Shown here: positions 1 through 8,669 of the stretch, piece after piece
Numbering within the stretch: position 1 is the stretch's first letter
Layout: every line of letters begins with the position of its first letter
NCBI GenBank assembly: GCA_012960155.1
Contig: DUBU01000039.1
Location: forward strand, 338,683 to 377,137
Direction: 5' to 3'
Source: Micavibrio sp.
Lineage (GTDB): Bacteria > Pseudomonadota > Alphaproteobacteria > Micavibrionales > Micavibrionaceae
Length of the DNA stretch: 38,455 nt
The notes under the pieces: model-generated
Seen by the model: only the letters and a program-made list of their open reading frames with translations
The model's database searches: none
Told to the model about the DNA's origin: nothing
Made by a program: the position numbers and the translations under genes

Positions 1-739
1 CACCTTCAGCAACTTTCAAAGCAATATTACCTGTAAAGCCGTCAGTCACAACAACATCCACTGTGCCCATCGGAATATCATTACCTTCAACGAATCCCGT
101 AAATTCACCCGGAAAATCAACATGGGCAAGAATAGAAGCCGCCTCACGAACGCTTTCAGGGCCTTTCATATCTTCTGAACCAACATTCAGAATACCGACC
201 GAAGGACGTCCCAAGCCGCGCACTGTACGCGCATAAACAGAGCCCAGAAGTGCGAACTGAACTAAAATCTCAGCATCACAAGCAAGGTTAGCACCCAGAT
301 CAAGCATAACCGTGTCATCTTTTTTCGTCGGAAACACACTGGCAATCGCAGGACGGTTAATACCTGGCAGGCATTTAAGCACCATTTTGGCTGTGGCCAT
401 CAACGCGCCCGTATTACCTGCAGAAACGATACTATCCGCTTGCCCTTCTTTCACAGCATCAATCGCAAGCCGCATACTGGATTCACGACCGGTACGCAAA
501 GCCACAGAAGGCTTTTCGTCATTCGCAATCATTTTATCTGTATGACGGACGCGGGATACATTTTGAAGCGCCTCATGCTTGGCTAGCAAAGGCTTGATAC
601 GGTTTTCATCACCGAAAAAGATAAATTCAATATTGCCACCAAGCTCTTCCAAAGCAGCCGCAGCCGCAGGAACGACAACTTCAGGGCCAAAATCGCCCCC
701 CATAGCATCTAAGGCCATAGTTTGATGTTCTGATGACAT
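1..739 (-). CDS. plsX: Phosphate acyltransferase PlsX, C-terminus beyond window edge
   Basis: PlsX converts acyl-ACP and phosphate to acyl-phosphate, the donor for PlsY in phospholipid synthesis. It is a peripheral cytoplasmic enzyme. Translating the minus strand from the ATG at 739 gives an uninterrupted frame to the window edge, 246 complete codons. The N-terminal region has the family hallmark MALDAMGGDFGPEVVVPAA, followed by SIVSAGNTGALMA and LGRPSVGILNVGSED, all typical of PlsX. The visible part ends at DGFTGNIALKVAEG, so roughly the last quarter is missing. The gene lies 73 bp downstream of rpmF on the same strand, the usual rpmF-plsX order, and fabH would be expected next. The identification is secure; only the 3' end is unseen. 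Confidence 0.96.
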   Translation of the reverse strand, partial: MSSEHQTMALDAMGGDFGPEVVVPAAAAALEELGGNIEFIFFGDENRIKPLLAKHEALQNVSRVRHTDKMIANDEKPSVALRTGRESSMRLAIDAVKEGQADSIVSAGNTGALMATAKMVLKCLPGINRPAIASVFPTKKDDTVMLDLGANLACDAEILVQFALLGSVYARTVRGLGRPSVGILNVGSEDMKGPESVREAASILAHVDFPGEFTGFVEGNDIPMGTVDVVVTDGFTGNIALKVAEG

Positions 740-765
740 GATTTAACAATACCTCGAAATAGCAA

Positions 766-790
766 ACGCTGCGAAATACACTCGCAGCGT
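766..790 (-). terminator. Strong hairpin between rpmF and plsX (partial terminator or processing site)
   Basis: ACGCTGCGA (766-774) and TCGCAGCGT (782-790) form a perfect 9-bp inverted repeat around a 7-nt loop. It lies in the 73-bp gap between the rpmF stop and the plsX start. On the transcribed minus strand the stem is followed by TTGCTATTTCG, which is only moderately T-rich. That suggests an attenuator or an RNA-stability/processing element more than a full terminator. Stem seen directly; function inferred. Confidence 0.55.
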
Positions 791-812
791 CCGAGATGAA
801 TGTCAATTATGA

Positions 813-992
813 TTAATCGGCGACTTCGATTACCTGACGACCCTTGTACATACCTGTTTTCAGGTCGACATGGTGGCGGCGCACAGGTTCGCCTGTGTTC
901 TGGTCTTCAACCCAGTTAACAGCAGTCAGCGCATGGTGCGCACGACGCTGGTCGCGTCTGGACTTAGAAGTTTTTCTCTTTGGAACAGCCAT
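813..992 (-). CDS. rpmF: 50S ribosomal protein L32
   Basis: This small basic protein of the large ribosomal subunit has 59 codons. The translation starts [20 protein letters not shown] and ends [10 protein letters not shown], the alphaproteobacterial L32 form. It lacks the CxxC zinc-ribbon cysteines found in some L32 proteins. The ATG at 992 is preceded by an AAGGATT ribosome-binding site. It sits between the DUF177 gene and plsX on the same strand, the widely conserved yceD-rpmF-plsX arrangement. Sequence and context agree fully. Confidence 0.97.
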   Translation of the reverse strand: MAVPKRKTSKSRRDQRRAHHALTAVNWVEDQNTGEPVRRHHVDLKTGMYKGRQVIEVAD

Positions 993-1063
993 TTTTCTAA
1001 TCCTTTTTAATAATGAGTGCGTTTTCTATCGCAAATATGCCCCATTGGCAAGAAAAAAACAGA

Positions 1064-1663
1064 TTATTCTGCTTTCTCTTTTTCCTTTTTTTCTTTTAAC
1101 GCCTTTAAACCTGCAAAAGGGTTTTGACGTTCCTCGTTCGGACGTTGAACAAAACTCTCGTCGCCTGTCTCGAAATGCTCACCTTCCTTATGCGGAAACG
1201 GATCTAATTGCAAAGACAAATGCTGCGTAACCAGCTCGCCAATATCAATCAAACCATCAACAATCGGCTCAGGATCATCCTTCTCATCGATCATCGGCAC
1301 TTCGCTTTCACCCTTTTTACTCTTTTTAATATTGCGTGCCTTATCTAAAGACACAATATGCGCAGGATTAGCAAACCAGCCCTCAACATCGCCATTCATG
1401 ACGCTATCAAAGGCATCACCGCTCACAACACAAGTTTGTGTAACATTGGCTTCAAACTGACCACTCACGTTAATCACGCTCTTACCGGCCTGCTGGCTCA
1501 GCACCAAATCAGCCTTCAAACTATTGACGGCTTCAATGCCTAGGCGGCGCGCAAGGTCTTTACGCTGCTGTGGAGAAGCTGAAATCTGTTTTCTAACAGG
1601 ATGATCGCCGATATCTTCGGCTTCTACGTTATGCGACCATTCTGGAGGTGTTACCTGTTTCAT
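1064..1663 (-). CDS. DUF177 (YceD-like) protein
   Basis: The protein is about 199 aa and belongs to the DUF177/YceD family encoded upstream of rpmF. In plants and bacteria the family is linked to 23S rRNA accumulation. Family features visible are TQTCVVSGDAF in the middle, DPEPIVDGLIDIGELVTQHL followed by LDPFP, and a C-terminal NPFAGLKALK with a Lys/Glu-rich tail. I chose the start at 1663 (MKQVTPPEW) because it has a GAAGAAAGAAG purine-rich site and begins where family similarity begins. The longer reading frame upstream only shadows the preceding gene. The start lies 35 bp inside the 3' end of the chaperone gene, which suggests translational coupling. Confidence 0.9.
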   Translation of the reverse strand: MKQVTPPEWSHNVEAEDIGDHPVRKQISASPQQRKDLARRLGIEAVNSLKADLVLSQQAGKSVINVSGQFEANVTQTCVVSGDAFDSVMNGDVEGWFANPAHIVSLDKARNIKKSKKGESEVPMIDEKDDPEPIVDGLIDIGELVTQHLSLQLDPFPHKEGEHFETGDESFVQRPNEERQNPFAGLKALKEKKEKEKAE

Positions 1664-2228
1664 TCTTCTTTCTTCCTTCCACGATATTATGGCTGAATAC
1701 GTTTTTGGCTTCAAGCAACTGGTCCAATGACATGACGGCAATATGCTTGTGGTTAGTGCGGATATAATCTGCAATAACCTTTAACGTCTCGCTCTCTACA
1801 GTATCATCCATCCCGAACAAATTACGTCTGATGACCTCCCGAAGCATTCCATTATCATCAACCTTCAGGGCTTCCTGATAGGCAAAGAAACGTCCTTTAT
1901 AGGCATTCATCATACGCTTCACATGACGCGGCACGCTAAGATCACCAATACCCATTTCACGCAAAGCGTATTCAAACTGCTTAAATAACACATCAAAAAG
2001 CGCCTGTGACATACGCTGGCCTTCCTTGCCTTCAAGCTGCATACGGCTCATAACCAAAAAGCTATGAAGACATATCAGGTCAAAACGCCCATCCACAGTA
2101 TCAGCAACGCCGTAATCACGATAAAATGCCTCCTGACGAGCTTGATCATTCAAGACATCATAAAGCGCACGCGCGGTTTGTTTTCTTGTAGGATTCTTTT
2201 CAAATAGGCCAAACATGTTTACAACCAT
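1629..2228 (-). CDS. Ubiquinol-cytochrome c chaperone (CBP3/UQCC1 family)
   Basis: This 199-aa protein belongs to the CBP3-like family (ubiquinol-cytochrome C chaperone domain), which helps assemble cytochrome b of complex III. Seen in the sequence: an N-terminal ALYDVLNDQARQEAFYRDYG, then DTVDGRFDLICLHSFLVM, then a helical FKQFEYALREMGIGDLSV and KRMMNAYKGRFFAY. These match the family core in order. ATG at 2228 has AGGA very close to it, so ATG at 2216 (MFGLFEKNP) is an alternative start. The gene is divergent from the bamE-like gene and leads the DUF177-rpmF-plsX operon, a conserved alphaproteobacterial arrangement. Its presence implies an aerobic bc1 complex elsewhere in the genome. Confidence 0.92.
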   Translation of the reverse strand: MVVNMFGLFEKNPTRKQTARALYDVLNDQARQEAFYRDYGVADTVDGRFDLICLHSFLVMSRMQLEGKEGQRMSQALFDVLFKQFEYALREMGIGDLSVPRHVKRMMNAYKGRFFAYQEALKVDDNGMLREVIRRNLFGMDDTVESETLKVIADYIRTNHKHIAVMSLDQLLEAKNVFSHNIVEGRKKNETGNTSRMVA

Positions 2229-2288
2229 TTTCCTGCAATTGATTTGTGCTATTCAGCAAGCTATATATCATTTTTAAGGGTAAACACC

Positions 2289-2723
2289 ATGAAAAACTTG
2301 AAATTGACATCATTCGCTATTTTGACCGCTGCAGGCCTAGCCGCCTGTACGCCGACACATAATGTGCGTGGCAACCTAATTGAGGATTACCAGCTGGAGG
2401 ACATCCAAGCGGGCGTAGACGGCCGTAGCGACATCCTACGCAAATTAGGGTCTCCTACTACCCGTGCCCCGTTTGATGACGATGTATGGTATTATCTGGG
2501 CCAAGAAACAGAAAAACGCGGCGTATTCGACCCCGAAGTTAAAAACGAACGTGTTGTCGTTGTCTTTTTCAACGATGACGGCATGGTCGAGAAAATTGAA
2601 GACGTCGACACTAACCGCATGAATATCCCCGTTGCACGTGACAAAACCCACACTTCGGGCAACGAAATAACTGTAATGCAGCAGCTTCTGGGCAATATCG
2701 GGCGCTTCAAGCCGCCTGAATAA
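2289..2723 (+). CDS. bamE: BamE/SmpA/OmlA-type outer-membrane lipoprotein
   Basis: BamE is an accessory lipoprotein of the outer-membrane beta-barrel assembly complex. The 144-aa product begins MKNLKLTSFAILTAAGLAAC, a lipoprotein signal peptide with the acylated Cys at residue 20. The mature part has IQAGVDGRSDILRKLGSPTT and the DDVWYYLGQETEKRG core, characteristic of the SmpA/OmlA fold. A C-terminal helix, GNEITVMQQLLGNIGRF, follows; this extension is common in alphaproteobacterial members. The start at 2289 has an AAGGGT site, and the upstream in-frame ATG would spoil the lipobox position. It is divergent from the CBP3 gene, the usual context. Confidence 0.93.
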   Translation: MKNLKLTSFAILTAAGLAACTPTHNVRGNLIEDYQLEDIQAGVDGRSDILRKLGSPTTRAPFDDDVWYYLGQETEKRGVFDPEVKNERVVVVFFNDDGMVEKIEDVDTNRMNIPVARDKTHTSGNEITVMQQLLGNIGRFKPPE

Positions 2724-2786
2724 GCGAATTTGCCACTTACCATAAAAATAAGACAGAATACCCCATCATATTAGATGAGGTGTGTA

Positions 2787-3251
2787 ATGAAAGGCTATAA
2801 TCGTACAGCAGGACTTGCCCTATCAGCATTTATGCTGGTAAGCCCCATTGCCAATGCAGGCTCCATAACATTAGAAGACCCAGGATCCACACCCATTATT
2901 AGTGATGACTTCGAGAGCGATACACTCAAATCAATACAAAAATTCGAATGTATAGAAGACATAAATGGCATCAAACTCGCCCGATTCGAACACACAGAAG
3001 AAGATAAAGAGCATTTCGGATGGACTGATGAAGATCAACCACCAAGCTATTACACCATCGAAATGGTACGTTACTTAAAAGAACAGCTCGTTGAAAACTC
3101 CGAAGATAAAGATAGTGCTTGGTACAAGGAAAAACTAAAGCAGTACGATGCCGCCATAGAGGCACTAGAAGGTCACAATCAACAATGTGAAATAAACACA
3201 TATGACCCAACACTGCCCATAACCCCTCCCCCGCGCAGAGAACCTTCATAG
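2787..3251 (+). CDS. Secreted protein of unknown function
   Basis: I do not recognise this 154-aa protein. It starts MKGYNRTAGLALSAFMLV and has a Sec signal peptide with likely cleavage after IANA (residue 24). The mature part is acidic and probably helical in the middle (YYTIEMVRYLKEQLVE), has two cysteines (FECIED and QQCEIN) that could form a disulfide, and ends in a proline-rich tail (LPITPPPRREPS). ATG at 2787 is chosen over the in-frame ATG at 2775 because GAGG at 2777-2780 is well placed for it. The gene lies 63 bp after the bamE-like gene on the same strand and ends at a strong hairpin. A periplasmic role is inferred from the signal peptide only. Confidence 0.75.
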   Translation: MKGYNRTAGLALSAFMLVSPIANAGSITLEDPGSTPIISDDFESDTLKSIQKFECIEDINGIKLARFEHTEEDKEHFGWTDEDQPPSYYTIEMVRYLKEQLVENSEDKDSAWYKEKLKQYDAAIEALEGHNQQCEINTYDPTLPITPPPRREPS

Positions 3252-3261
3252 CAAGTATAAA

Positions 3262-3285
3262 AAAGCCCCGCATGAACGGGGCTTT
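3262..3285. terminator. Bidirectional rho-independent terminator between the secreted protein and hppA
   Basis: AAAGCCCCG (3262-3270), a CATGAA loop and CGGGGCTTT (3277-3285) form a perfect 9-bp stem. Read on the minus strand, the stem runs into TTTTTTATA, a good U-tract for ending hppA transcription. On the plus strand the tail TTTCTAATT is weaker. It lies between two convergent genes, 11 bp after one stop and 22 bp from the other. Confidence 0.88.
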
Positions 3286-3307
3286 CTAATTAAATCTAGA
3301 AATCAGA

Positions 3308-5413
3308 TTACATCATTGTCTTTGCAACGATCGCTACCAACAAGATCGCAACAATATTTGTGATCTTGATCAGCGGGTTTACAGCAGGACCAGCCGTATC
3401 TTTGTACGGGTCGCCAACTGTATCACCAGTTACTGATGCCTTATGTGCTTCAGAGCCTTTACCGCCGAAGTTACCGTCTTCGATATACTTCTTGGCATTG
3501 TCCCATGCACCGCCACCAGACGTCATTGAAATCGCAACGAACAGACCGGTAACAATCGTACCCATCAGCATCGCACCCAAAGCCTGAAATGCTGGCAGCA
3601 TATCACCGGTAATGTAGAACACACCGAAGAACAGCACGACAGGTGCCAGAATTGGCAGCATAGACGGCACAACCATCTCACGGATCGCAGCTTGCGTCAG
3701 GATATCAACGGCACGGCCATATTCAGGCTTGGTTTTGCCTTCCATGATACCTTTGATTTCCTTGAACTGACGACGCACTTCCTGAACAACGTCTTGCGCT
3801 GCACGGCCAACCGCCAGCATAGACATCGCACCGAACAGATACGGCAGCAAACCACCAAGGAACAGACCGATCACAACATAAGGGTTCTGAAGCGGGAATG
3901 TAATGCCCGCAAGATCAGGAATATAATGTTTGATCTCTTCTGTATAAGCCGCGAACAACACCAGAGCAGCAAGACCGGCTGAACCAATCGCGTAACCCTT
4001 AGTCACAGCTTTCGTTGTGTTACCAACAGCATCCAGAGCATCCGTAGTCTCACGCACCTTCTTAGGCAAGTTTGACATCTCGGCAATACCGCCTGCGTTA
4101 TCTGTTACAGGACCGTAAGCATCAAGTGCCACAACCATACCTGCCAAAGACAACATCGTCGTCGCAGCAATCGCGATACCGAACAGACCTGCTTGCGCGA
4201 ACGCAATCAGAATACCAGCCGCAATAACGATAACAGGCAATGCTGTTGCTTCCATTGAGAAAGCCAGACCCTGGATCACGTTTGTGCCATGACCTGTTTC
4301 TGACGCTTTCGCAATTTCACGCACAGGACGGTAGTTTGTACTTGTATAGTACTCTGTAATCCAGACGATCAGGGCAGTAACACCCAGACCTGTCAAGGCA
4401 CAGTACATCAAGTTCGTCAGCGTAATTGATTCGCCATTAGCTAAACCAATCGGAGCATCCATACCCATATTGGCAAACAATGCAGCGATCATGCCCACAG
4501 ACAAGACACCACTGACAATCAGACCCTTATAAAGAGCGCCCATGATATTTGTACCGTTTGTCGGCAACTTAACGAAGAAAGTACCGATAACAGATGCAAT
4601 AATACATACAGCACCAATCATCAGGGGAATCATCATCATTGGCTGAACATATTCAGCAGCAAACACACTGGATGCAATCAACATCGTCGCAACAACCGTC
4701 ACGGCATATGTTTCAAACAAATCAGCCGCCATACCCGCACAGTCACCAACGTTGTCACCAACGTTATCGGCAATTGTCGCAGGGTTGCGTGGGTCATCTT
4801 CAGGAATACCGGCTTCAACTTTACCAACCATGTCACCGCCAACGTCAGCACCTTTTGTAAAGATACCACCGCCCAGACGGGCAAAGATGGAGATCAGAGA
4901 CGCACCAAAGCCCAAACCAACTAGACCTTCGAGAATTTCGCGATCTGTCAGATTGTAGTAAGCCAGTGCCATGTAATAAATACCAACACCCAGCAAACCG
5001 AGGCCAACAACCAGCATACCTGTAACGGCACCTGATTTAAATGAAACGTCAAGCGCCTCATTAAGCCCCTTAGTCGCAGCCTGTGTAGTACGAACATTGG
5101 CACGCACAGATACGTTCATACCGATGTAACCGGCAATACCTGACAAGACAGCACCAATAACAAAGCCAACGGCGACGTGCATACCGAGCAGGAAGTGCAG
5201 CAGTGCAGCCACACCAATACCAACGATAGCAATTGTCTTATATTGACGGTTCAGGTAAGCAGCAGCGCCTTCCTGAATAGCAGACGCAATTTCCTGCATC
5301 TTCTTTGTGCCGGCATCTGCCGACAAGACCTTGCGTGCGGTGTAGGCGCCATAAAACAATGCCACCAGACCCGAACACAGGATCAGTAGGTTAATACTAG
5401 TTTGTTCAATCAT
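3308..5413 (-). CDS. hppA: Membrane-bound proton-translocating pyrophosphatase, K+-independent type
   Basis: This 701-aa integral membrane enzyme couples PPi hydrolysis to H+ pumping. The substrate/Mg site is visible as [20 protein letters not shown] (about residues 186-204), followed by [18 protein letters not shown]. The second acidic cluster is [20 protein letters not shown] near the C-terminus. The cation-dependence motif reads GNTTKA with Lys468. Known K+-independent enzymes carry Lys here and K+-dependent ones Ala, so K+-independent H+ pumping is expected. Many hydrophobic segments fit the roughly 16-helix topology. ATG at 5413 ([10 protein letters not shown]) has GAGGGAACT directly upstream; the longer frame has no support. 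It ends at the bidirectional terminator and probably has its own promoter in the 221-bp gap upstream. Confidence 0.97.
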   Translation of the reverse strand: MIEQTSINLLILCSGLVALFYGAYTARKVLSADAGTKKMQEIASAIQEGAAAYLNRQYKTIAIVGIGVAALLHFLLGMHVAVGFVIGAVLSGIAGYIGMNVSVRANVRTTQAATKGLNEALDVSFKSGAVTGMLVVGLGLLGVGIYYMALAYYNLTDREILEGLVGLGFGASLISIFARLGGGIFTKGADVGGDMVGKVEAGIPEDDPRNPATIADNVGDNVGDCAGMAADLFETYAVTVVATMLIASSVFAAEYVQPMMMIPLMIGAVCIIASVIGTFFVKLPTNGTNIMGALYKGLIVSGVLSVGMIAALFANMGMDAPIGLANGESITLTNLMYCALTGLGVTALIVWITEYYTSTNYRPVREIAKASETGHGTNVIQGLAFSMEATALPVIVIAAGILIAFAQAGLFGIAIAATTMLSLAGMVVALDAYGPVTDNAGGIAEMSNLPKKVRETTDALDAVGNTTKAVTKGYAIGSAGLAALVLFAAYTEEIKHYIPDLAGITFPLQNPYVVIGLFLGGLLPYLFGAMSMLAVGRAAQDVVQEVRRQFKEIKGIMEGKTKPEYGRAVDILTQAAIREMVVPSMLPILAPVVLFFGVFYITGDMLPAFQALGAMLMGTIVTGLFVAISMTSGGGAWDNAKKYIEDGNFGGKGSEAHKASVTGDTVGDPYKDTAGPAVNPLIKITNIVAILLVAIVAKTMM

Positions 5414-5583
5414 AGTTCCCTCGTGTTTTGATTGTTTATTATTTCCATCCCTGGGAATTTTTAGGATGTACGAAGGTGCACAATATAATGACACTTCGCA
5501 AGGCCAATTTTACTAATACAATCAATTCCTTGGTGATAAAAACCATGATAAAAAAATGCTGCAGTTGCGTAATAAACGCAAAA

Positions 5584-5604
5584 GGACCGCACATGATGCG
5601 GCCC
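5584..5604 (-). terminator. Probable terminator downstream of fliL
   Basis: GGACCGCA (5584-5591), CATGA loop and TGCGGCCC (5597-5604) form an 8-bp stem with one G-U wobble. Read on the minus strand it is followed by TTTTGCGTT. It lies 31 bp after the FliL stop, within the otherwise geneless 5414-5634 gap. The short T-run makes it a moderate terminator. Confidence 0.6.
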
Positions 5605-5634
5605 CAAAACTATTGATTTATATTACTTTGAAAC

Positions 5635-6111
5635 TTAAACGGGTCTCTGCTGAACAACCTGCAAAAGTACGCCGTTAATTACATCGTCGCCCATTACCTT
5701 ATGGCTAATATCTTGTAGGTGCTTTTTAATCATATCAACCTTAATAACACCGCCTTGCAAGGCAACATGCTTATTAAGTACACCATATAACTCCTGAATA
5801 TAGGCATCTTTCAAGCGAGGCTCGTATTTACGTACCTCTTCTGCTTTCTTTTCATTCTCTACTTCAATCACAACAACCAGGCTCACAACTTGGCTTACCC
5901 CATTATTATCAATGATAGGAAGAATCAAAGGATCAAGCTCAACAAAAGCACTTTTGCCATGACCACCGCCATGGGCATCTGCTTTGGTTTCTTTATGCTT
6001 AGCTGTATCGCCAATCGATGCTTGAGCAGGTTGCTGAAAATAAAAATAGGCACCAGCCCCACCTGCGCCAAGAATTAATATTGCCAACAAAGCCATAAAG
6101 GCTGATTTCAT
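5635..6111 (-). CDS. fliL: FliL-like flagellar basal-body-associated protein
   Basis: FliL proteins are single-pass inner-membrane proteins that surround and stabilise the flagellar stator. The 158-aa product has a transmembrane helix at residues 4-24 (FMALLAILILGAGGAGAYFYF), then a short His/Gly-rich linker (AHGGGHGK, about 47-53). The periplasmic domain contains SAFVELDPLILPI, IEVENEKKAEEVRKYEPRLKD and a C-terminal INGVLLQVVQQRPV resembling the FliL signature end. ATG at 6111 has a GGGAG site. It stands alone, with no other flagellar gene adjacent, although motA and motB lie about 11 kb away. Family assignment rests on topology and conserved blocks, so it is good but not absolute. Confidence 0.82.
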   Translation of the reverse strand: MKSAFMALLAILILGAGGAGAYFYFQQPAQASIGDTAKHKETKADAHGGGHGKSAFVELDPLILPIIDNNGVSQVVSLVVVIEVENEKKAEEVRKYEPRLKDAYIQELYGVLNKHVALQGGVIKVDMIKKHLQDISHKVMGDDVINGVLLQVVQQRPV

Positions 6112-6220
6112 AATTATTACTCCCGGTACACGAACCCTTCTACAAATATTAGAATAATACAATTTACTTAATGTTAGGTTACATAATGATGGCATTTTAT
6201 ATAAATGCGCCATAAGAAGC

Positions 6221-6247
6221 ATAAAGCGCTTAGAAAAAGCGCTTTAT
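6221..6247. terminator. Perfect 11-bp inverted repeat between nusB and fliL
   Basis: ATAAAGCGCTT (6221-6231), AGAAA loop and AAGCGCTTTAT (6237-6247) form a perfect 11-bp stem. It follows the nusB stop by about 58 bp on the minus strand. The stem carries its own A/T flanks, so it can act as a bidirectional terminator, but the sequence beyond it (GCTTCTTATG) is only partly T-rich. Confidence 0.6.
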
Positions 6248-6304
6248 AATCAAGTGGTTAAATTTAGGGGGTACTATGTATACGAAAGTATAGAAAATTA
6301 ATTC

Positions 6305-6796
6305 TTAAAGACCGTCACGAAATGCCTTGAAAGCAGCATCCAACACACCGTTAATCAGTTTGCTTTCCTGACCACTAAAAAATGCATGAGAAACGTCAAC
6401 GTAATCATTGATAATAACAGGTCCATCAACATCCTGATGCGCCATCAACTCAAAACCACCACATAGCAAAATGCTCCGCATCAGTAAATCAGTCAAAAGC
6501 TTCGGATTCTCTGCAGTTGACGCACCCCTACTATTCAAAATAGTAGTAATAACAGGTTCAATATCTGTCTCACGAACCTCCACGCCCCTCACAATATTGG
6601 TGAAAAGCGTGCCATCAGGAAACACCATTTCCTGATCATCAACTTTCTCTTCTAGACGATTATCCTTAAAATCCTGAATAACCAGATCAGCCTTCTGGTC
6701 ATTAGCTGCCATCTGATAAACAGCCTGAACAGCATAAAGACGGGCCGCTTTGTTACGAGCCTTACGGGAGCTTTTATTAGCGTGGTTCTGGGACAC
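6305..6796 (-). CDS. nusB: Transcription antitermination factor NusB
   Basis: NusB binds boxA RNA with NusE (S10) and supports rRNA antitermination. The 163-aa all-helical protein shows RKARNKAARLYAVQAVYQM near the N-terminus and, toward the C-terminus, DVDGPVIINDYVDVSHAFFS and KLINGVLDAAFKAFR, the conserved NusB pattern. Translation starts at a GTG (6796) with AAGGTG seven bases upstream. It is the last gene of the rpiB-glyA-nrdR-nusB run, 23 bp after nrdR. In many alphaproteobacteria riboflavin genes sit between nrdR and nusB; here they are absent. Confidence 0.94.
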   Translation of the reverse strand: MSQNHANKSSRKARNKAARLYAVQAVYQMAANDQKADLVIQDFKDNRLEEKVDDQEMVFPDGTLFTNIVRGVEVRETDIEPVITTILNSRGASTAENPKLLTDLLMRSILLCGGFELMAHQDVDGPVIINDYVDVSHAFFSGQESKLINGVLDAAFKAFRDGL

Positions 6797-6819
6797 GTTA
6801 CACCTTACTCTATTATGAA

Positions 6820-7296
6820 TTATGCAGCTTCTACTGCGGATTTACGAAGATCTTCAACTTCTTCAAGGAAATCATTGAAATCCTCGGGCTTACGGAAGTC
6901 TTTATAGACAGACGCATAGCGGATGTAAGCCACCATATCAAGACGCGCAAGCGCCTTCATTACTAACTCACCGATATCATCTGAATTAATCTCAGCATCG
7001 CCCATGCTCTCGAGCTGTCGCACGATAGAGTTAGCAGATTTCTCGATATCTTCAAGTTCTACCGGACGTTTACGCAATGCAATCTGCATGGATTTGATCA
7101 TCTTATCACGATCAAAAGGCTGCTTACGATCACCCGCCTTTAGCACTGTCATCTCGCGCAGCTGTACCCTTTCAAAGGTTGTAAAACGCGCACCACAAGA
7201 GGGGCAAGACCTGCGTCTGCGGATCGCCGAATTATCTTCGGTAGGCCTAGAGTCCTTAACCTGCGTTTCTTCACTACTGCAAAAAGGGCATCGCAT
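6820..7296 (-). CDS. nrdR: Transcriptional repressor NrdR
   Basis: NrdR represses ribonucleotide reductase genes in response to dATP/ATP. The 158-aa product opens [18 protein letters not shown] and has a complete zinc ribbon: Cys3, Cys6, Cys31 and Cys34. The ATP-cone follows from about residue 46, with [19 protein letters not shown] and the [12 protein letters not shown] end motif. The ATG at 7296 has AAGGAG eight bases upstream, which settles the start; the upstream in-frame ATG would lie inside glyA. It begins 13 bp after the glyA stop, so the two are almost certainly co-transcribed. Confidence 0.97.
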   Translation of the reverse strand: MRCPFCSSEETQVKDSRPTEDNSAIRRRRSCPSCGARFTTFERVQLREMTVLKAGDRKQPFDRDKMIKSMQIALRKRPVELEDIEKSANSIVRQLESMGDAEINSDDIGELVMKALARLDMVAYIRYASVYKDFRKPEDFNDFLEEVEDLRKSAVEAA

Positions 7297-7309
7297 CACG
7301 CGTAACTCC

Positions 7310-8620
7310 TTACTTCTGGTAGACAGGGAACTGATTACACAGATCCTGCACCTTGTTCCAAACAGCTTTTTCCAGATCAGCATTGCCTTCAGGGCCGTTC
7401 GCAGACAGACCGTCAATGACTTCAACAATCATTTCGCCAATCTGCTTAAACTCAGCAACACCGAAACCACGTGTCGTGCCTGCTGGCGACCCCAAACGCA
7501 CACCGCTGGTCACCATCGGCTTCTCAGGGTCGAACGGCACAGCGTTCTTATTACAAGTCATACCAGCGTTCTCAAGCGCAACCTCGGCAATATTGCCTGT
7601 TACACCCTTAGGGCGCAGATCAACAAGAACGATATGACTATCAGTACCCCCAGATACGATATCAAGACCGCCGGCCTTAATCGCAGCGGCAAGAACCTGA
7701 GCGTTTTCTAATGTTGCTTTAGCGTAATCCTTAAAAGATGGCTTCAAAGCCTCACCAAAGCATACTGCTTTACCGGCAATAACGTGCATAAGTGGCCCGC
7801 CCTGAATACCAGGAAAAATTGCTGAGTTAAGCTTTTTGGCAATCTCTTCGTTATTTGTCAGGATGACACCGCCACGAGGACCGCGCAGCGTTTTATGTGT
7901 TGTAGATGTTACAACATCAGCATGCTGCACAGGGCTTGGGTAAACACCGCCTGCAATGAGACCGGCATAGTGTGCCATATCAACCATGAAATAAGCACCA
8001 ACCTCATCAGCGATGGCTCTAAAACGCGCCCAATCAATGACACGTGGATAGGCCGACGCACCTGCGATAATCATCTTAGGTTTATGTTCTCTCGCCAGAC
8101 GCTCTACCTCATCGTAATCAATTAGAGAATCTTCTTCGCGCACACCATACTGAACCGCATTAAACCATTTACCCGATTGATTAGGCTTCGCACCATGCGT
8201 TAAGTGACCTCCTGCTGCCAGAGACATGCCCAAGATAGTATCGCCAGGCTGCAAAAGTGCCTGCATAACACCCTGATTAGCTTGTGAGCCTGAGTTTGGC
8301 TGCACATTGGCGAATTGTGCGCCAAACAGCGCGCACACACGCTCGATTGCCAATTTCTCAACAATATCAACATATTCACAGCCACCGTAGTAACGCTTTC
8401 CTACATAGCCTTCAGCATATTTGTTTGTCATTACAGAGCCCTGTGCTTCCATTACAGCAGCAGAAGTCATGTTTTCTGAAGCAATTAGCTCAATATATTG
8501 ATGTTGTCTCTCAAATTCTTTATCGATAGCGGCCTTAACTTCCGGGTCCACCACAGAGACTAAATTATTATAAAAACCAAACGTTGCGTTATCATCAATT
8601 TTCTTAACTGCTTCAGACAT
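7310..8620 (-). CDS. glyA: Serine hydroxymethyltransferase
   Basis: GlyA interconverts serine and glycine with tetrahydrofolate, supplying one-carbon units. It is a cytoplasmic PLP enzyme. The 436-aa protein has [19 protein letters not shown] near the N-terminus, the YYGGCEYVD block, and the PLP-lysine motif [14 protein letters not shown] with Lys243. Length is normal for the family. ATG at 8620 has an AAGGA site. It lies 49 bp after rpiB and 13 bp before nrdR. Folate enzymes FolP and FolK are also in the window but in a separate cluster. Confidence 0.98.
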   Translation of the reverse strand: MSEAVKKIDDNATFGFYNNLVSVVDPEVKAAIDKEFERQHQYIELIASENMTSAAVMEAQGSVMTNKYAEGYVGKRYYGGCEYVDIVEKLAIERVCALFGAQFANVQPNSGSQANQGVMQALLQPGDTILGMSLAAGGHLTHGAKPNQSGKWFNAVQYGVREEDSLIDYDEVERLAREHKPKMIIAGASAYPRVIDWARFRAIADEVGAYFMVDMAHYAGLIAGGVYPSPVQHADVVTSTTHKTLRGPRGGVILTNNEEIAKKLNSAIFPGIQGGPLMHVIAGKAVCFGEALKPSFKDYAKATLENAQVLAAAIKAGGLDIVSGGTDSHIVLVDLRPKGVTGNIAEVALENAGMTCNKNAVPFDPEKPMVTSGVRLGSPAGTTRGFGVAEFKQIGEMIVEVIDGLSANGPEGNADLEKAVWNKVQDLCNQFPVYQK

Positions 8621-8669
8621 TTAACAATCCTTTTAATATCTAGGTTTAATGTATCGTAATTCGTAATCT

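Noticed and set aside
844-1230. Plus-strand open frame over rpmF and DUF177
   Set aside because: It is antisense to two well-supported genes, has no family resemblance and no ribosome-binding site; a shadow frame.
6279-6292. TATAC-GAAA-GTATA hairpin after nusB
   Set aside because: Only a 5-bp A/T stem with no following T-run on the transcribed strand; the 11-bp stem at 6221-6247 is a far better terminator candidate.
7004-7711. 235-codon plus-strand frame over nrdR and glyA
   Set aside because: Antisense to two strongly conserved genes whose motifs explain the sequence; translation shows no recognisable domain.
8621-8669. Glycine or SAM riboswitch before glyA
   Set aside because: The gap from rpiB to glyA is only 49 bp, too short for either aptamer, and glyA looks co-transcribed.
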